DNA from: Teratosphaeria epicoccoides
Lineage: Eukaryota > Ascomycota > Dothideomycetes > Mycosphaerellales > Teratosphaeriaceae
Length of the DNA: 64,000 nucleotides
Reading direction: 5' to 3'
Assembly (NCBI GenBank): GCA_021401465.1
Contig: JADDMT010000109.1
Location: 32,467 to 96,466, forward strand
In this document: positions 10,414 through 20,807 of the stretch, piece by piece
Numbering within the stretch: position 1 is the stretch's first letter
Layout: every line of letters begins with the position of its first letter
Notes under the pieces: model-generated
What the model saw: the letters and a program-made list of their open reading frames with translations, nothing else
Databases searched by the model: none
What the model was told of the DNA's origin: nothing
Program-made: the position numbers and the translations under genes

Positions 10414-10914
10414 GGAGGGCACGCTTGTGTGTTGATGCCCTCACAGCTTCATGGATGCTATTCGAGGCTTCGAGGCTCTGAGGTTGCTGGGAGAGCACAG
10501 AGGACATCGACAGGAATGTGAGCTAAGTACGGCTCATGCATGGTGCCAAGTAACAGGGCGTTTGGGTGGTAATTTGTAACTCACCTTAAAGTGAGCGGGT
10601 GGCTCTCCATAGCGAGAGACATATGAAATGGTGAAGGAAATGAAAGTTTCGAAACAGTGTTAATGTCCCCGTCGTCTCTCAGTGACAGAAATGCCTCGTC
10701 GAATCGACTAAATCTGGCGCGCCGTGCACAGTGGTAGACATATAGTAGACTTTGCCATCAAAATACAGCTGCTTTCGTCAACAAATGGGCATATCAATAC
10801 AGCGTGACGAAACCACAGCTGTCAGTGATAAGTAGAGTGCCAAAACCCGTCAATGCGGAGACTTCTCAGCAGCTGGTCGTCGCACTGGCCAAACGACTAC
10901 GCTTTGTTCTAGCT
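10414..10914. other. Intergenic region between convergent genes
   Basis: This is 501 bp between the stops of the GH55 gene (plus) and the FAD monooxygenase (minus). It should hold both 3' untranslated regions. No gene or repeat is evident. Confidence 0.6.
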
Positions 10915-12135
10915 TCAACCGTTGAATGGATGTCTCCCAAATTGACTTCTTTCTCCGAGCATGACGCCGTGCCTTTGAATCGTCTTGGCATGATCCAGCA
11001 CTTTCTCATCATACTCCTCCTTCGAGATCTCATTGCCCATCCATAGACCCATCGTGAGCGCGTCGAAAGCAGCCTGGCTGGTCGAAGCGGCTGTATGCGG
11101 CCTGAATCCAGCCAGAGCATCACCTACAAGCAATACCTGCCCGTCCAGGAAGCAGTTTCGAGGACTGATCACGTCGGTGATAGCCTGCACGAACGGCTGC
11201 GTCGTCTTGCCTACTGCTTCTGCGCACTGCGGTGGCAGGACCTCTTCGGCGTAGGCTTTCTGCTTGGTCCAGACATTGTCTCTCATCTTTCCCACGGGAA
11301 GGGTGATGACGTGTCGGCGGCCGTCGATGTCGGTCATCAGGTCTTCGAGTTCGGGACTCCCTTCGGCGTAGTTGCAGTACCAGACCCAGTTGAGGAGGCG
11401 CTTTCCAGGTTCGAGGGTACCGTTGGGGCCGGGGATGAGGTAGGCTAGGATTTGTATGCCTCCTGTGTGGAAGAATGTGAAGCGTTCGACGAAGGCTTGT
11501 TTCGCCTCGTCGGAGAGTTCGTGTTCAGGCACAGTGCCTCGCCAGGCTACATAGCCGACGTACTTTCTCTCGACGTCTGGTTTCAGCAAGCAGCGGACAG
11601 TTGAAGAGGCGCCGTCCGCGGCGACAATCAGGTCTGCTGTGGCGGTCTGCTCGCCGTGGTACTTGTGCTTCCAGGTGAGCTTCACGCCTTCCGACGTTCT
11701 GTCGAGCCCAGTGACCGTACAACCATTCTCGTAACTGGCTTTCGGCCGCGAGTCCTGCTCAAGGCCAGCGACATATTCACTCTCCAAGCCTTCCACTCTC
11801 CAACGCAGCAGATGATAAAGCAGGTCCCAGCTGGTCATCCGTTGCGTTCGGTCCTCTACCGTCTCAGGCATCACATCGCCTTTCCGATCGAGATAATGGC
11901 GTCGCAGGCTGACTACAGCTATGTCGCGGCCCGCGCGGACATATTCCTCGAAGAATCGTAGGGTGTCATTGCCTGCTACCACACCAGCGCCTTGGTTGTG
12001 CAGCAGATTTGTGGGCGAGCGTTCCAATATGCGGACTGTGGGTGGGGACTTGAGCGAGAGCAGTGTCAAGGCATGCATGAGGCCTGCCAGTGACCCGCCT
12101 ACGATGACAACGGACTTGGGCGGGTTTGTCGCCAT
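10915..12135 (-). CDS. FAD-dependent monooxygenase (aromatic hydroxylase-like)
   Basis: A 406-aa single-exon protein. The ATG at 12135 is preferred because the Rossmann strand follows at once (MATNPPKSVVIVGG). The dinucleotide-binding motif is GGSLAG at residues 13-18, a variant of GxGxxG. The second FAD motif is present as DLIVAADGASSTVR. The GD motif is at residues 338-339 (GDALAGFRPHTAAST). The RPH after GD resembles 2,6-dihydroxypyridine 3-monooxygenase-type enzymes. The family hydroxylates aromatic or heterocyclic substrates with NAD(P)H and O2; the substrate here is unknown. There is no signal peptide. No biosynthetic genes sit beside it, so a catabolic or detoxifying role is an inference. 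Confidence 0.88.
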   Translation of the reverse strand: MATNPPKSVVIVGGSLAGLMHALTLLSLKSPPTVRILERSPTNLLHNQGAGVVAGNDTLRFFEEYVRAGRDIAVVSLRRHYLDRKGDVMPETVEDRTQRMTSWDLLYHLLRWRVEGLESEYVAGLEQDSRPKASYENGCTVTGLDRTSEGVKLTWKHKYHGEQTATADLIVAADGASSTVRCLLKPDVERKYVGYVAWRGTVPEHELSDEAKQAFVERFTFFHTGGIQILAYLIPGPNGTLEPGKRLLNWVWYCNYAEGSPELEDLMTDIDGRRHVITLPVGKMRDNVWTKQKAYAEEVLPPQCAEAVGKTTQPFVQAITDVISPRNCFLDGQVLLVGDALAGFRPHTAASTSQAAFDALTMGLWMGNEISKEEYDEKVLDHAKTIQRHGVMLGERSQFGRHPFNG

Positions 12136-12688
12136 GACGTCCAGACGCGGAGCTGTCCTACCTACAACTTGGACCAAGGTGATCATCGATTGGCGAGAGA
12201 CTCCGCGATCTTGATGAGACTCAAAACGATGAATTCTGCTTCGGAGAACAGGGTGAAGATACCTTTTTCGGATCGTTGAAGCTGTAGTGATCTTCTTACC
12301 TATACACACGTCACCATATTGTAGCTCACAAGTACTCTAAGGCACCTTGCATGCCTGGACTTCGCCGTCTTGATACCCGCCAAAATCTCGCCATGAGCCT
12401 TATGATCGCGTCGTTCTCGGCGATGGCGGACAGAGTACATGTTGATTTACGAGATGCCCATGTAAAGGCGAGGATGTGAGAGAAGAGGTCGGGCTGTTTA
12501 ATTGGGTGAACGCCAACCTGACGCGCTCGTTCCTCCTCCTCCCGCCGCCACCTACGCGTGCTTCACTTCCCGTCCTTCTCGACCATTTGTGCATTCCCAT
12601 ATACCAGATGTACCACCTCGACCTCAGATTGCACGTGCGGGGACTGGTGACCTAGTCGGAGACACGATCAGGCCAATTCCTGCCCGCC
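12136..12688. promoter_or_regulatory. Shared promoter region, FAD monooxygenase / RNR inhibitor
   Basis: The 553 bp between divergent start codons hold both 5' regions. On the RNR-inhibitor side there are two GC-rich elements related to MluI cell-cycle boxes, at 12520-12528 and 12554-12563. Nothing else stands out. Confidence 0.5.
12520..12563 (+). promoter_or_regulatory. MluI-box-like elements upstream of the RNR inhibitor gene
   Basis: GACGCGCTC lies at 12520-12528 and ACGCGTGCTT at 12554-12563, the latter 135 bp before the ATG at 12689. ACGCGT is the core bound by MBF-type G1/S regulators (Swi6/Mbp1, Res1/Res2) in other ascomycetes. The same 10-mer and 9-mer both occur upstream of the uracil-DNA glycosylase gene. 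ACGCGT alone is not rare in this window, so the extended match is the support. Confidence 0.45.
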
Positions 12689-13387
12689 ATGGCGTCGAAG
12701 AACTCATCAAATGCGGCACACATCCGGAAACGGCAGTATCGACCTACTGTAACTTCGGCTCTCTTTCGCAGCGTGAACGCACCGGAGCAGCGAGTACGAT
12801 CACCGCTCTCCCCCGCTCTGCCACCGGAAACACAATCGTCGCTCATGAATGTAGGAATGCGGGTGAGAAAAGCAGTACCCGAGGGCTACAAGACGCACAA
12901 AACTATCGGCCCAGATGGCTTCCCATTTCCAAGCACGGCACCGCTGGCAATGGCTTCGAGCGCAGAGAGGCCGGCGTACAGCATTGAAGAGGGGAGCATG
13001 AGGGAGCTGCGGCCGTTTTGCGGATTGCATAAGGTCGGTGGATGGGGACAGCAGGAAAATGTGCCCCCGCAGAGCATCATGCCTGCATTCAATACCGCAG
13101 TGCCGTCCTTCTCGACGTCACAGGGTGGCTTTCTCTCAGCAACCAGCGTCGAGCCGAGCAAGAAACGCTCATATCACGACGAAATGGAGGACGAGATGGA
13201 TGCTTTCGTCGACGAGGCAGACACGGAAGACGCGACCGCGACGGTACCTCAGCAGCGGCCCCTGGCGAAGCCTCGAGCTCCTCTGAAGCGCACGGCATTT
13301 GACAGTGGTGTCTTCATGGGAGAGGACGAGGATGACGACTTTGAGGAGGCCACATTCTTGGCTCCCATGGACGTCGATGCTGCTTGA
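12689..13387 (+). CDS. Spd1/Dif1-like ribonucleotide reductase inhibitor
   Basis: A 232-aa single-exon protein starting at the ATG at 12689 (CCCGCCATGGCG). The N-terminus carries HIRKRQYRPTVTSALF and, at about residues 53-70, MNVGMRVRKAVPEGYKTHKT. These resemble the short conserved blocks of the fungal RNR-inhibitor family (Spd1, Dif1, Hug1). A further block, ELRPFCGLHKVGGW, is followed by an acidic, disordered C-terminus with DEMEDEMDAF and GEDEDDDFEEATF. Family members restrain ribonucleotide reductase by binding its subunits or holding the small subunit in the nucleus, and are removed in S phase or after DNA damage. The MluI-box-like promoter elements fit that timing. The family call is from remembered motifs. 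Confidence 0.72.
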   Translation: MASKNSSNAAHIRKRQYRPTVTSALFRSVNAPEQRVRSPLSPALPPETQSSLMNVGMRVRKAVPEGYKTHKTIGPDGFPFPSTAPLAMASSAERPAYSIEEGSMRELRPFCGLHKVGGWGQQENVPPQSIMPAFNTAVPSFSTSQGGFLSATSVEPSKKRSYHDEMEDEMDAFVDEADTEDATATVPQQRPLAKPRAPLKRTAFDSGVFMGEDEDDDFEEATFLAPMDVDAA

Positions 13388-14089
13388 ACGACGGATGACG
13401 GATTCACTGGGTGACGCGATTGATTGTCTGGCAAAGGTCTGAATGCACGACATATCATTGCTGCTGGCTGCTCGAACTGCTGATGCAGACCTTTCCGAGT
13501 GCCGACTTACGCGCCCAACGAACGACACGTTGGTCAATTGGTGGAGACGTGGGATGGCGTTGTTTTAGGATACCCGGAATTGTGTTTTATGTAGTCAATG
13601 ACATGATGATGAAAAATTTGAGGCTCATGATCATGGCGAATGAATCGATTCGCACACGAAAGGACGAGACTTTCCAACGTGTTGATGCAAATAAATGTTT
13701 CGACGCACGTGACAATTCATGAGACGGTGGGGCTTTCTGTGAGGCGCCGCAGCTTTGAGGTGTTTACAAGCAGGAACGCTGGAAGCTGTGTCGATTTCGT
13801 CGCAAAGCAGATCACCAGCACTTTCTTTCCAACCCGTTCAGAGCTCCAGCAACCAGTGATCACCTGCGCAAGACACATGACAACCTGAAATTCGAACGCA
13901 AAGCGAGGCACTACGCGGGAAGCAAAGGCAGAGACCCTGCGTCACTCCCGCTCAAGCTTTGTATTTTGACAGGGCACTAGCAGAACTTCCATAAAACACG
14001 CTTCTGCTTGTTTCCTTCTTCCTGGCGCATGAGCCGAGCACGATTGTCGAATACTCGCCTCTCCCACACACAGCGATAGCCGGCCCAGG
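13388..14089. other. Intergenic region
   Basis: About 700 bp between the RNR inhibitor stop and the importin beta-1 start, both on the plus strand. It holds a 3' region and the importin promoter. No further gene or repeat was recognised. Confidence 0.55.
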
Positions 14090-16833
14090 ATGGATGTCAA
14101 CGCCGTCCTCACTGGGACCCTCTCTCCAGGTATGCAGACGCCCTCACGGCAGCGCGACTCGAGTGCGCGAATGCCTGTTCCGGATTCCTCACTAATGTCT
14201 TTGCAGATGCTACGACACGAACACAGGCCGAGCAGCAGCTCCATCAAGCCGCAGAGGCCGACTTCGTAAGCATTGTCCTCACAGGCCATACGCCATATTC
14301 ACACACGGGCCGAAGCTGACTCTCCCTCCAGCAAGGCTACCTACAAACCCTTTCCGCGGAGCTCGCCAACCATGCCGCGCAGACACAGGTCCGGATAGCC
14401 GCGGGTCTCGCGCTCAAGAACTCCTTCTCCGCCCGCGACTATGCCCGTCTGCGCGAGGTGCAGCAGCGATGGCAGACCCGGATCGACCCCAATACCAAGA
14501 AGACCGTCAAAGAGCTGGCACTCAAAACACTCGCCTCGGACGAGATCCGGGCAGGCTATGCTGCTGGGCAGTTCATTGCAGTCATCGCTGCCATCGAGCT
14601 GCCTTTAGATCAATGGCCAGAGCTGATGCGCACCTTGGTGGAGAATGTGGGCTCTGGCAATGACAAGCAGAAGCAGAACAGCTTGGCAACGATCGGCTTC
14701 ATCTGCGAATCTGAAGATGCCGACCTTCGAGCCAGCCTCGCCACGCACAGCAATGCAATCCTCACTGCTGTTGTTCAGGGCGCACGGAAAGAAGAGCCGA
14801 ACAACGATATTCGGCATGCTGCAATCAGCGCGCTCGGCGACTCGCTCGAGTTTGTCAGAACCAATTTCGAGAATGAAGGCGAGCGGAATTATATCATGCA
14901 AGTTATCTGCGAGGCGACACAGGCCGGGGACTCGAGAATACAGCAAGGCGCTTACGGCTGCCTGAACCGTATCATGGGTCTGTATTATGAGAAGATGCGG
15001 TTCTACATGGAGAAGGCACTCTTCGGTCTCACCATTCAAGGCATGAAGAGCGACGAAGAGGACGTCTCTAAGCTTGCTGTTGAGTTTTGGTGCACAGTCT
15101 GCGAAGAGGAAATCGCCATCGAGGACGACAACGCGTCCGCGGAGGGCTCTGAGACCCAGCGTCCATACTTCAACTTTGCGCGTATCGCCACCCAGGAAGT
15201 CGTGCCGGTACTGCTGGAGCTTTTGGCCAAGCAGGACGAGGATGCTTCCGATGACGAATACAACATCTCGCGCGCTGCTTACCAGTGTGTGCAGCTTTGG
15301 TCGCAAGCTGTCGGAAGCCAAATCATCCCGCCGGTCATTGGCTTCGTGGAGAAGAACTTACGTGCGGAAGACTGGCATTTGCGGGATGCAGCAGTGTCGG
15401 CTTTTGGCGCCATCATGGAGGGTCCGGACGAGAAGGTCTTAGATCCTCTCGTCAAGCAGGCTCTGCCGGTCCTTATCAGCATGATGAGTGACAGCAACGT
15501 CCAGGTCAAGGACTCCGCTGCCTATGCACTTGGTCGTGTCTCGGAGGCAGTTCCCGACTCTATCGATCCGCAGGAGCACTTGCAACCGCTCATATCCGCC
15601 CTGTTCCAAGGCTTGTCGTCGCACCCAAGGATGGCATCCTCTTGCTGCTGGGCATTGATGAACTTGGCGGATCGCTTTGCTGGAGAGCCTGGCTGCGAGA
15701 GTAACGCTCTCAGCCCTCATTTCCAGGCCAGCATCCAGCATATCCTTCAACTCACCGAGAACACGGCCGATAACCAGCTGCGAACTGCCGCATACGAGGT
15801 CCTCAATGCATTCGTCACTAACGCTGCCAACGATAGCGTGCAATTGGTTGCTGAACTTTCGAACGTTATCATCGACAGGCTCGAGAAGACTGTGCCAATG
15901 CAGCAGCAGGTCGTGTCCATCGAGGACCGCTTAACTCTTGAAGAGGTTCAAACGTCTCTGACCTCTGTTCTCATCAGCATAACTCAGCGACTGGAAAAGG
16001 AAATCCAGCCGCAAGCCGACCGCATTATGCAGCTCCTGCTTAACCTTCTGCAGTCACTTGGTGCCAAGAGCTCAGTCCCTGATACCGTCTTCGCCGCTAT
16101 CGGTGCTCTTGCGAACGCCTTGGAGCAAGACTTCGAGAAATACATGCAGAGCTTCTCACCATTTCTGCTCAATGCGCTCAACAACCAGGAGGAGCCGCAG
16201 CTGTGCTCCATGGCCATTGGTCTTGTCTCTGATATCACGCGGGCTCTAGAGGACAAGATCCAACCGTTCTGCGACCAATTCATGAACGCACTGTTGAACA
16301 ACTTGCGCTCGACCAATCTGGGCAACCAATTTAAGCCTGCCATTCTGCAGTCATTCGGCGACATTGCTCAAGCCATCGGTGGGAGCTTTGAAACCTACCT
16401 GTCAGTCGTAGCGCAGGTGCTGCAGCAGGCCGCTGGCATCTCGATCCAGTCTGAGAGTGTTGGCAACTATGAGATGCTTGACTACATTGTCTCGCTCCGT
16501 GAAGGTATCATGGATGCGTGGGGCGGCATCATTATGGCCCTGAGGCAAGGCAACAAGCAAGAGCTCCTGCAGCCATATCTCGACAGCATCTTCCAGCTAC
16601 TGCAGACTGTATACCAGGATCCCAACAGGACCGAGGCGTTGCTGAGGAGCAGTATGGGCGTCATTGGGGACATTGCCGAGGCGTTTCCGAACGGACAATT
16701 CAGCCACTACTTCCGCAATGACTGGCTGACAACTATGGCGCGTGACACGCGCGCCAACAAGGAACACTCGCCGCGCACACAGGAGACCGCACGCTGGGCC
16801 AGGGAGCAGATCAAGCGCCAAGTCGGTATGTAA
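14090..16833 (+). CDS. KAP95: Importin subunit beta-1 (karyopherin Kap95)
   Basis: Three exons, 14090-14129, 14207-14265 and 14332-16833, encode 866 aa, the usual length (yeast Kap95 is 861). Introns are 77 and 66 nt with GT...AG ends. The start MDVNAVLTGTLSPDATTRTQ and the block AEQQLHQAAEADF match the conserved N-terminal HEAT repeat of fungal Kap95. The rest is a continuous HEAT-repeat solenoid, with typical helices such as SSCCWALMNLADRFAG and LGNQFKPAILQSFGDIAQAI. The acidic loop of importin beta appears around EEEIAIEDDNASAEGSE. The protein binds importin alpha, Ran-GTP and FG nucleoporins to carry cargo into the nucleus. The first two exons are short, so the ATG is easily missed by simple ORF calling. 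Confidence 0.96.
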
Positions 16834-18512
16834 TCTACCCCTACCTTAACGAGGCTGTCGACTTCGACCTTCTGTTCCGCATGGTTGAAAGTGTGCATAA
16901 AAAGGTGGCACGGACATACTTGCCACCGCTGAAGTGCGCCTATCCATCATCATCCTTCTCAGCAAATTGGCAAAAGTTGGTCTAGGACACTAGTTTGCCT
17001 CCTTTTGTGGATATGGGCTGATCCTGAGCAGCGGCTGCAGGCAACGTCAATATGTCTTAGGAGGGCATTACCGGACTTCAAACCGACCCGAGAGCCGCGC
17101 ATCTCATGGCCCAGTCCCAACCCAGAGCCTTCATCTGTCATAAACTGCAGGCACAATTTGCCTACAATGCTCAACGTGGCTGGCTCAAGGACGAGCTATA
17201 TGTTTGGCAGGCCATGTTGCACGGTCATCGAAGGCTATGTGAGCAATGTTATAAGGATTATCCTATCGACATGACATCCGAGGAGTGGTTACCGGCCAGT
17301 GGCATGAATCCTCACAAGCGCCGAATCGACCAGCCTTGCGAACCAACTTCCAGGCATATCCTTTTCGAATAATCCTCGATCCCATCTGAACTGAAGGACG
17401 GTCATGTCGTCCCATCAAAAGCCTCGATACGTACCACGCCATTCCTGAACATGCCAGCGTGGTACGTCGAGCTCCCACCATCGACTTACCCACGACACCA
17501 ACACGATACCCCAACACGAACGGCCCCTCGTTGTATGTCACCGGAACCGCATCCCTGACCCGATGAGCACCCATAAATTGCACAATTCACCTCGCATAGC
17601 GATAGGAGCCATGATTCGTCCCGCGGCGCAGGAGAAGCTTCACGCAGGAAAGCGAGAAACGGGAGCAGTAGATGTGAGCTGCCTGCCTGGTCCGGCAGGT
17701 CGCCAGACCCTGGCAGATAGATATGCTATGCTGTAACAAACACTGTGCGATCACAGAATTATTCCACGTCTCGACCCGATGCTCACTCGCAACAGCTTCT
17801 GGCGGCGAACAGCTGCGGAGGTGGACAATGATCCTGATCGAATGAGATGTGATTGTCGCGATGCGTCGACGTCGACGATTACAATTCCCTGATTAGTGTA
17901 CACATCATGTGTCTGTCTGCTCATCCCCATCTGCGGTCCTCGCCTGCACAACAGCACTCCCGTCTCCAGAATGCCCATACCTACACATAGTGTCGTACCA
18001 TCCACACTTGCCATTCTGCCACGCCTGAGGTGTGACTGCTTGATTGACGCACTCCCGCGTTGTCATCCTGCCATCCGCGAAGATCTCGTGCGCGTACGGA
18101 AACTGAGCGTCAGTGCAGTCCTTGGAGTACCAAGTGTAAAAAGTGTGAAATTTTGCTGGTATGTCTTCGTGCACATTCTCCTTCTTCGGCGCCTATTCGG
18201 TCAATGCCCCTGGTAGGTACGCTGAGCGCCTTCAGCGATTCTTCGGTTCTCTGTTTGGAGGTCTCGTCGAGGCATTTGCCCATGGAAGACATGGCGTTGG
18301 TCTGGGTTGTGGCAAGGGGAGAGGACGGGACGGAGGAGGGCGTCGTACTTACCTTATCCGTGGCGTGCGAGAAAGGGTCCTGGGCTCGAGCAAACACTGT
18401 GTCAAGACGACCGGCTATTTCTTGAAGGTCGAAAGGCGGATCATGACTGGTGCTTGCTGGTGCAAAGGAGATTAGCGCTTGATGCCAATATCTAAATGCC
18501 CGTTCATGCTAA
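16834..18512. other. Intergenic region between convergent genes, with one coding-like block
   Basis: About 1.7 kb. The only protein-like segment is on the minus strand at 17905-18171 and encodes a cysteine-containing peptide (discussed as a finding). I could not connect it to a start codon or signal peptide with confidence. The remainder shows no gene. Confidence 0.5.
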
Positions 18513-20063
18513 CTATGCTTCTCTGTCATCCTCATCATCCTCTGCGACAGTCCTTTCTACAATCAAGTTGCCAGATCGCCCGATCCGCCCTCGTATGTTG
18601 CCCCCCTGCCCCAAGTCGTACACTTCTCTTGGCATCGGTGACACCAGTCGGAATTGATAATCGTGCTCGTATCCTGCAGGCTTCGATACCTTCTTCTCTT
18701 GCGCCTCAGCGTCCTCCTTGAGCAAATCGTAGCATTCAACGTAGGCATACAGCTCCTCCAGATCTGCGTCGGGCCTGAACTTCCGCACCACGCGCCCACC
18801 GTCTGACATTCGGATGCTGACTCTGACAGCATCTTTGATATCTGCACCCGGCTCGGAAGGTATGCTCTGTGCTCGCCATCTCCGCCATTGCGCGAGCTGT
18901 CGTGCCTGATCTGCCTTCTGCTTCTCTCGCTCCCTCTCTTCGTGTTCGACCTTGTCGCGCGCAGCCTCTTCCTCTTTCCGCTTGCGTGCCTTCTCTCTGT
19001 CCTGCGCCAGAGACCGCTCATATGCGCTTTCCTGCTCCTGCCTTAAGTTCCTGCTCGCCTGCTGCTCTTGCCTCTGTCTCCGTATCCGCTCCAAGTCTAC
19101 CCTTTGGCTGTCCATGACGGAGTGCATCTTGGCGAGTACGTGCTGGGCACTTAATGCGCCCTGGAAGGTCGCGACTTTCGACATTGCGGTACTCGAGACA
19201 GACGGCGTATGTACAATGGCTGTGATGAACGGGAACTGTGTAGCATTCAATGCATTGGCAACCTGATATGCTTCTGCGTCGCGCACACTACCACCCCACA
19301 CGATAATGTTATTGCTCGGATCGTTGAGAAAAGCTAGAAGGTCCGGGTCGTGCAGGGTCTCTTGGACAAACTTTGGCGTGTCATCGTGCTCAGGCGAGAT
19401 AAGGACCACCATAAGCCATTTCAGATCCCTCTTCGCCTCGTCGTATGCTGCGGAGTAGCCACCTTGGTAGAACTGCACCTGGCCTTGGGCAACGCCATAG
19501 TCCTCCTCCAACTCCCTTACGAATCGCGCAGCCGAGTCTCGCGGATTCAGTGGTCTTCGTCGCGCGTCTCGCGATGGTTGCGAAGCTCGTCCAGAATAGA
19601 AGCGCAATAGCAATCTGGGCAAGAAAGGGAATACGTAACCTACGGCGCCGAATATTCGTTGGAAGATAAGGTAGGTAAGGTTGAAGGGAAGCAGCAGGAT
19701 GGAGATTGGGAAGGGCACTGGTTGAATGAGCTGGTTCTCAGGTATTGGACCGACGCGTGGTGCTTGCTCCAAGCCATTCGTCCGATCTCGTCGTGAAGCT
19801 TGAGACGGTATGCCATCCATCAGGACCTCTGTTCGTCTTGCTGTGTCTGGCGGCGGGGCTGCTCGTGCTGCTTCTGCGACCAGATCAACCGTGTCTGCAT
19901 CGCCGTCGAAGAAGCGCGTGATTGCGATCTGTGCGTTCCACTGACATCGTTGTAATAGCGGTACTGCCTGCTCGAGCTCTTGGTCTGTGACAGAGGTGAA
20001 TTGCTGCAAGGCCAGCTGTTGCTCCTCGTTGAGACTCGTGACATCGAAGCCTGAATTCGACAT
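18513..20063 (-). CDS. UBX-domain protein, FAF2/UBXD8-like (ER membrane, ERAD)
   Basis: A 516-aa single-exon protein. The ATG at 20063 (MSNSGFDVTSLNEEQQ) is the first ATG; the frame upstream is open but lacks one. Domains in order: UBA-like at about 10-55 (FTSVTDQELEQAVPLLQRC); a hydrophobic hairpin at about 120-160 (PFPISILLLPFNLTYLIFQ) for insertion in the ER or lipid-droplet monolayer; a thioredoxin-like UAS domain at about 200-330; a charged coiled coil at about 335-400 (RIRRQRQEQQASRN); and a C-terminal UBX domain at about 415-500 (VRVSIRMSDGGRVVRKFRPD). This is the layout of human FAF2/UBXD8 and fission yeast Ucp10, which recruit Cdc48/p97 to ubiquitinated ER substrates. It shares its 5' region with PAN3. 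Confidence 0.92.
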   Translation of the reverse strand: MSNSGFDVTSLNEEQQLALQQFTSVTDQELEQAVPLLQRCQWNAQIAITRFFDGDADTVDLVAEAARAAPPPDTARRTEVLMDGIPSQASRRDRTNGLEQAPRVGPIPENQLIQPVPFPISILLLPFNLTYLIFQRIFGAVGYVFPFLPRLLLRFYSGRASQPSRDARRRPLNPRDSAARFVRELEEDYGVAQGQVQFYQGGYSAAYDEAKRDLKWLMVVLISPEHDDTPKFVQETLHDPDLLAFLNDPSNNIIVWGGSVRDAEAYQVANALNATQFPFITAIVHTPSVSSTAMSKVATFQGALSAQHVLAKMHSVMDSQRVDLERIRRQRQEQQASRNLRQEQESAYERSLAQDREKARKRKEEEAARDKVEHEEREREKQKADQARQLAQWRRWRAQSIPSEPGADIKDAVRVSIRMSDGGRVVRKFRPDADLEELYAYVECYDLLKEDAEAQEKKVSKPAGYEHDYQFRLVSPMPREVYDLGQGGNIRGRIGRSGNLIVERTVAEDDEDDREA

Positions 20064-20807
20064 GATATCCTCAGTGGCAACAGCACTCGGCACAATGCAG
20101 ACGCCCCGGCAGTCTCTGGATGTTGGCAGGAGTGTCCGGATGAAGAGCCACGTTCAGCGGATAGAGGCAAGATGTACGGCATTGCTTCAGAACAAGCTTC
20201 CGGACCGATCCAGAGCCGCTTTCACGTGGGTGAGGTGAGACTCAGCGGGATGGGATGTGCGACGTGTGCACGTCTTTGCACTCATCAACGTCCCAGCTCG
20301 CTGGCGCTGGGGACATATTGCGCGAGTTGGCTGATCCGAGTCAAAAGCAAAGCGCATCGTAGAGCGACGCTGCGCTTGCATGGCATGATGGAGAAGCGCC
20401 AGCAACCTGGAAGCGACCATACTACCCGAGACTGCGACTTCTCTTGGCCATCATAGCCTCAGACGTACGAGATCCCTGATCTGGTCTTCGCCATTCGTTT
20501 CGTACAAGATCAATACACAGCTGAATTTTGCGTTCCTCTACTACGTGGTCGGAGATTGCCTGCGTGAAAATTTAGGGGTACGTAATGCTATTGACAGCCA
20601 TGTCGAAGTACATAGTCATAGGGCGGCCGCATGTGAGCTTGCTGCGTCTTTGGCATCCTCCTTTGGGCCCCGCGGGGCTCATCCTCTGTTGTCTTTGCTG
20701 CACACTTGAGCAGTCAGGGCTGACTTCAGCACTACCGCAGGCATTTTTGTCGCCCAGAAGACCGGGCAGCTTCTTTGTGCTTGCGGATTCCATGAGACCG
20801 GCATGAT
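20064..20807. promoter_or_regulatory. Bidirectional promoter region, UBX protein / PAN3
   Basis: The 744 bp between two divergent ATGs must carry both promoters and 5' leaders. I recognise no specific factor site. Confidence 0.5.
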
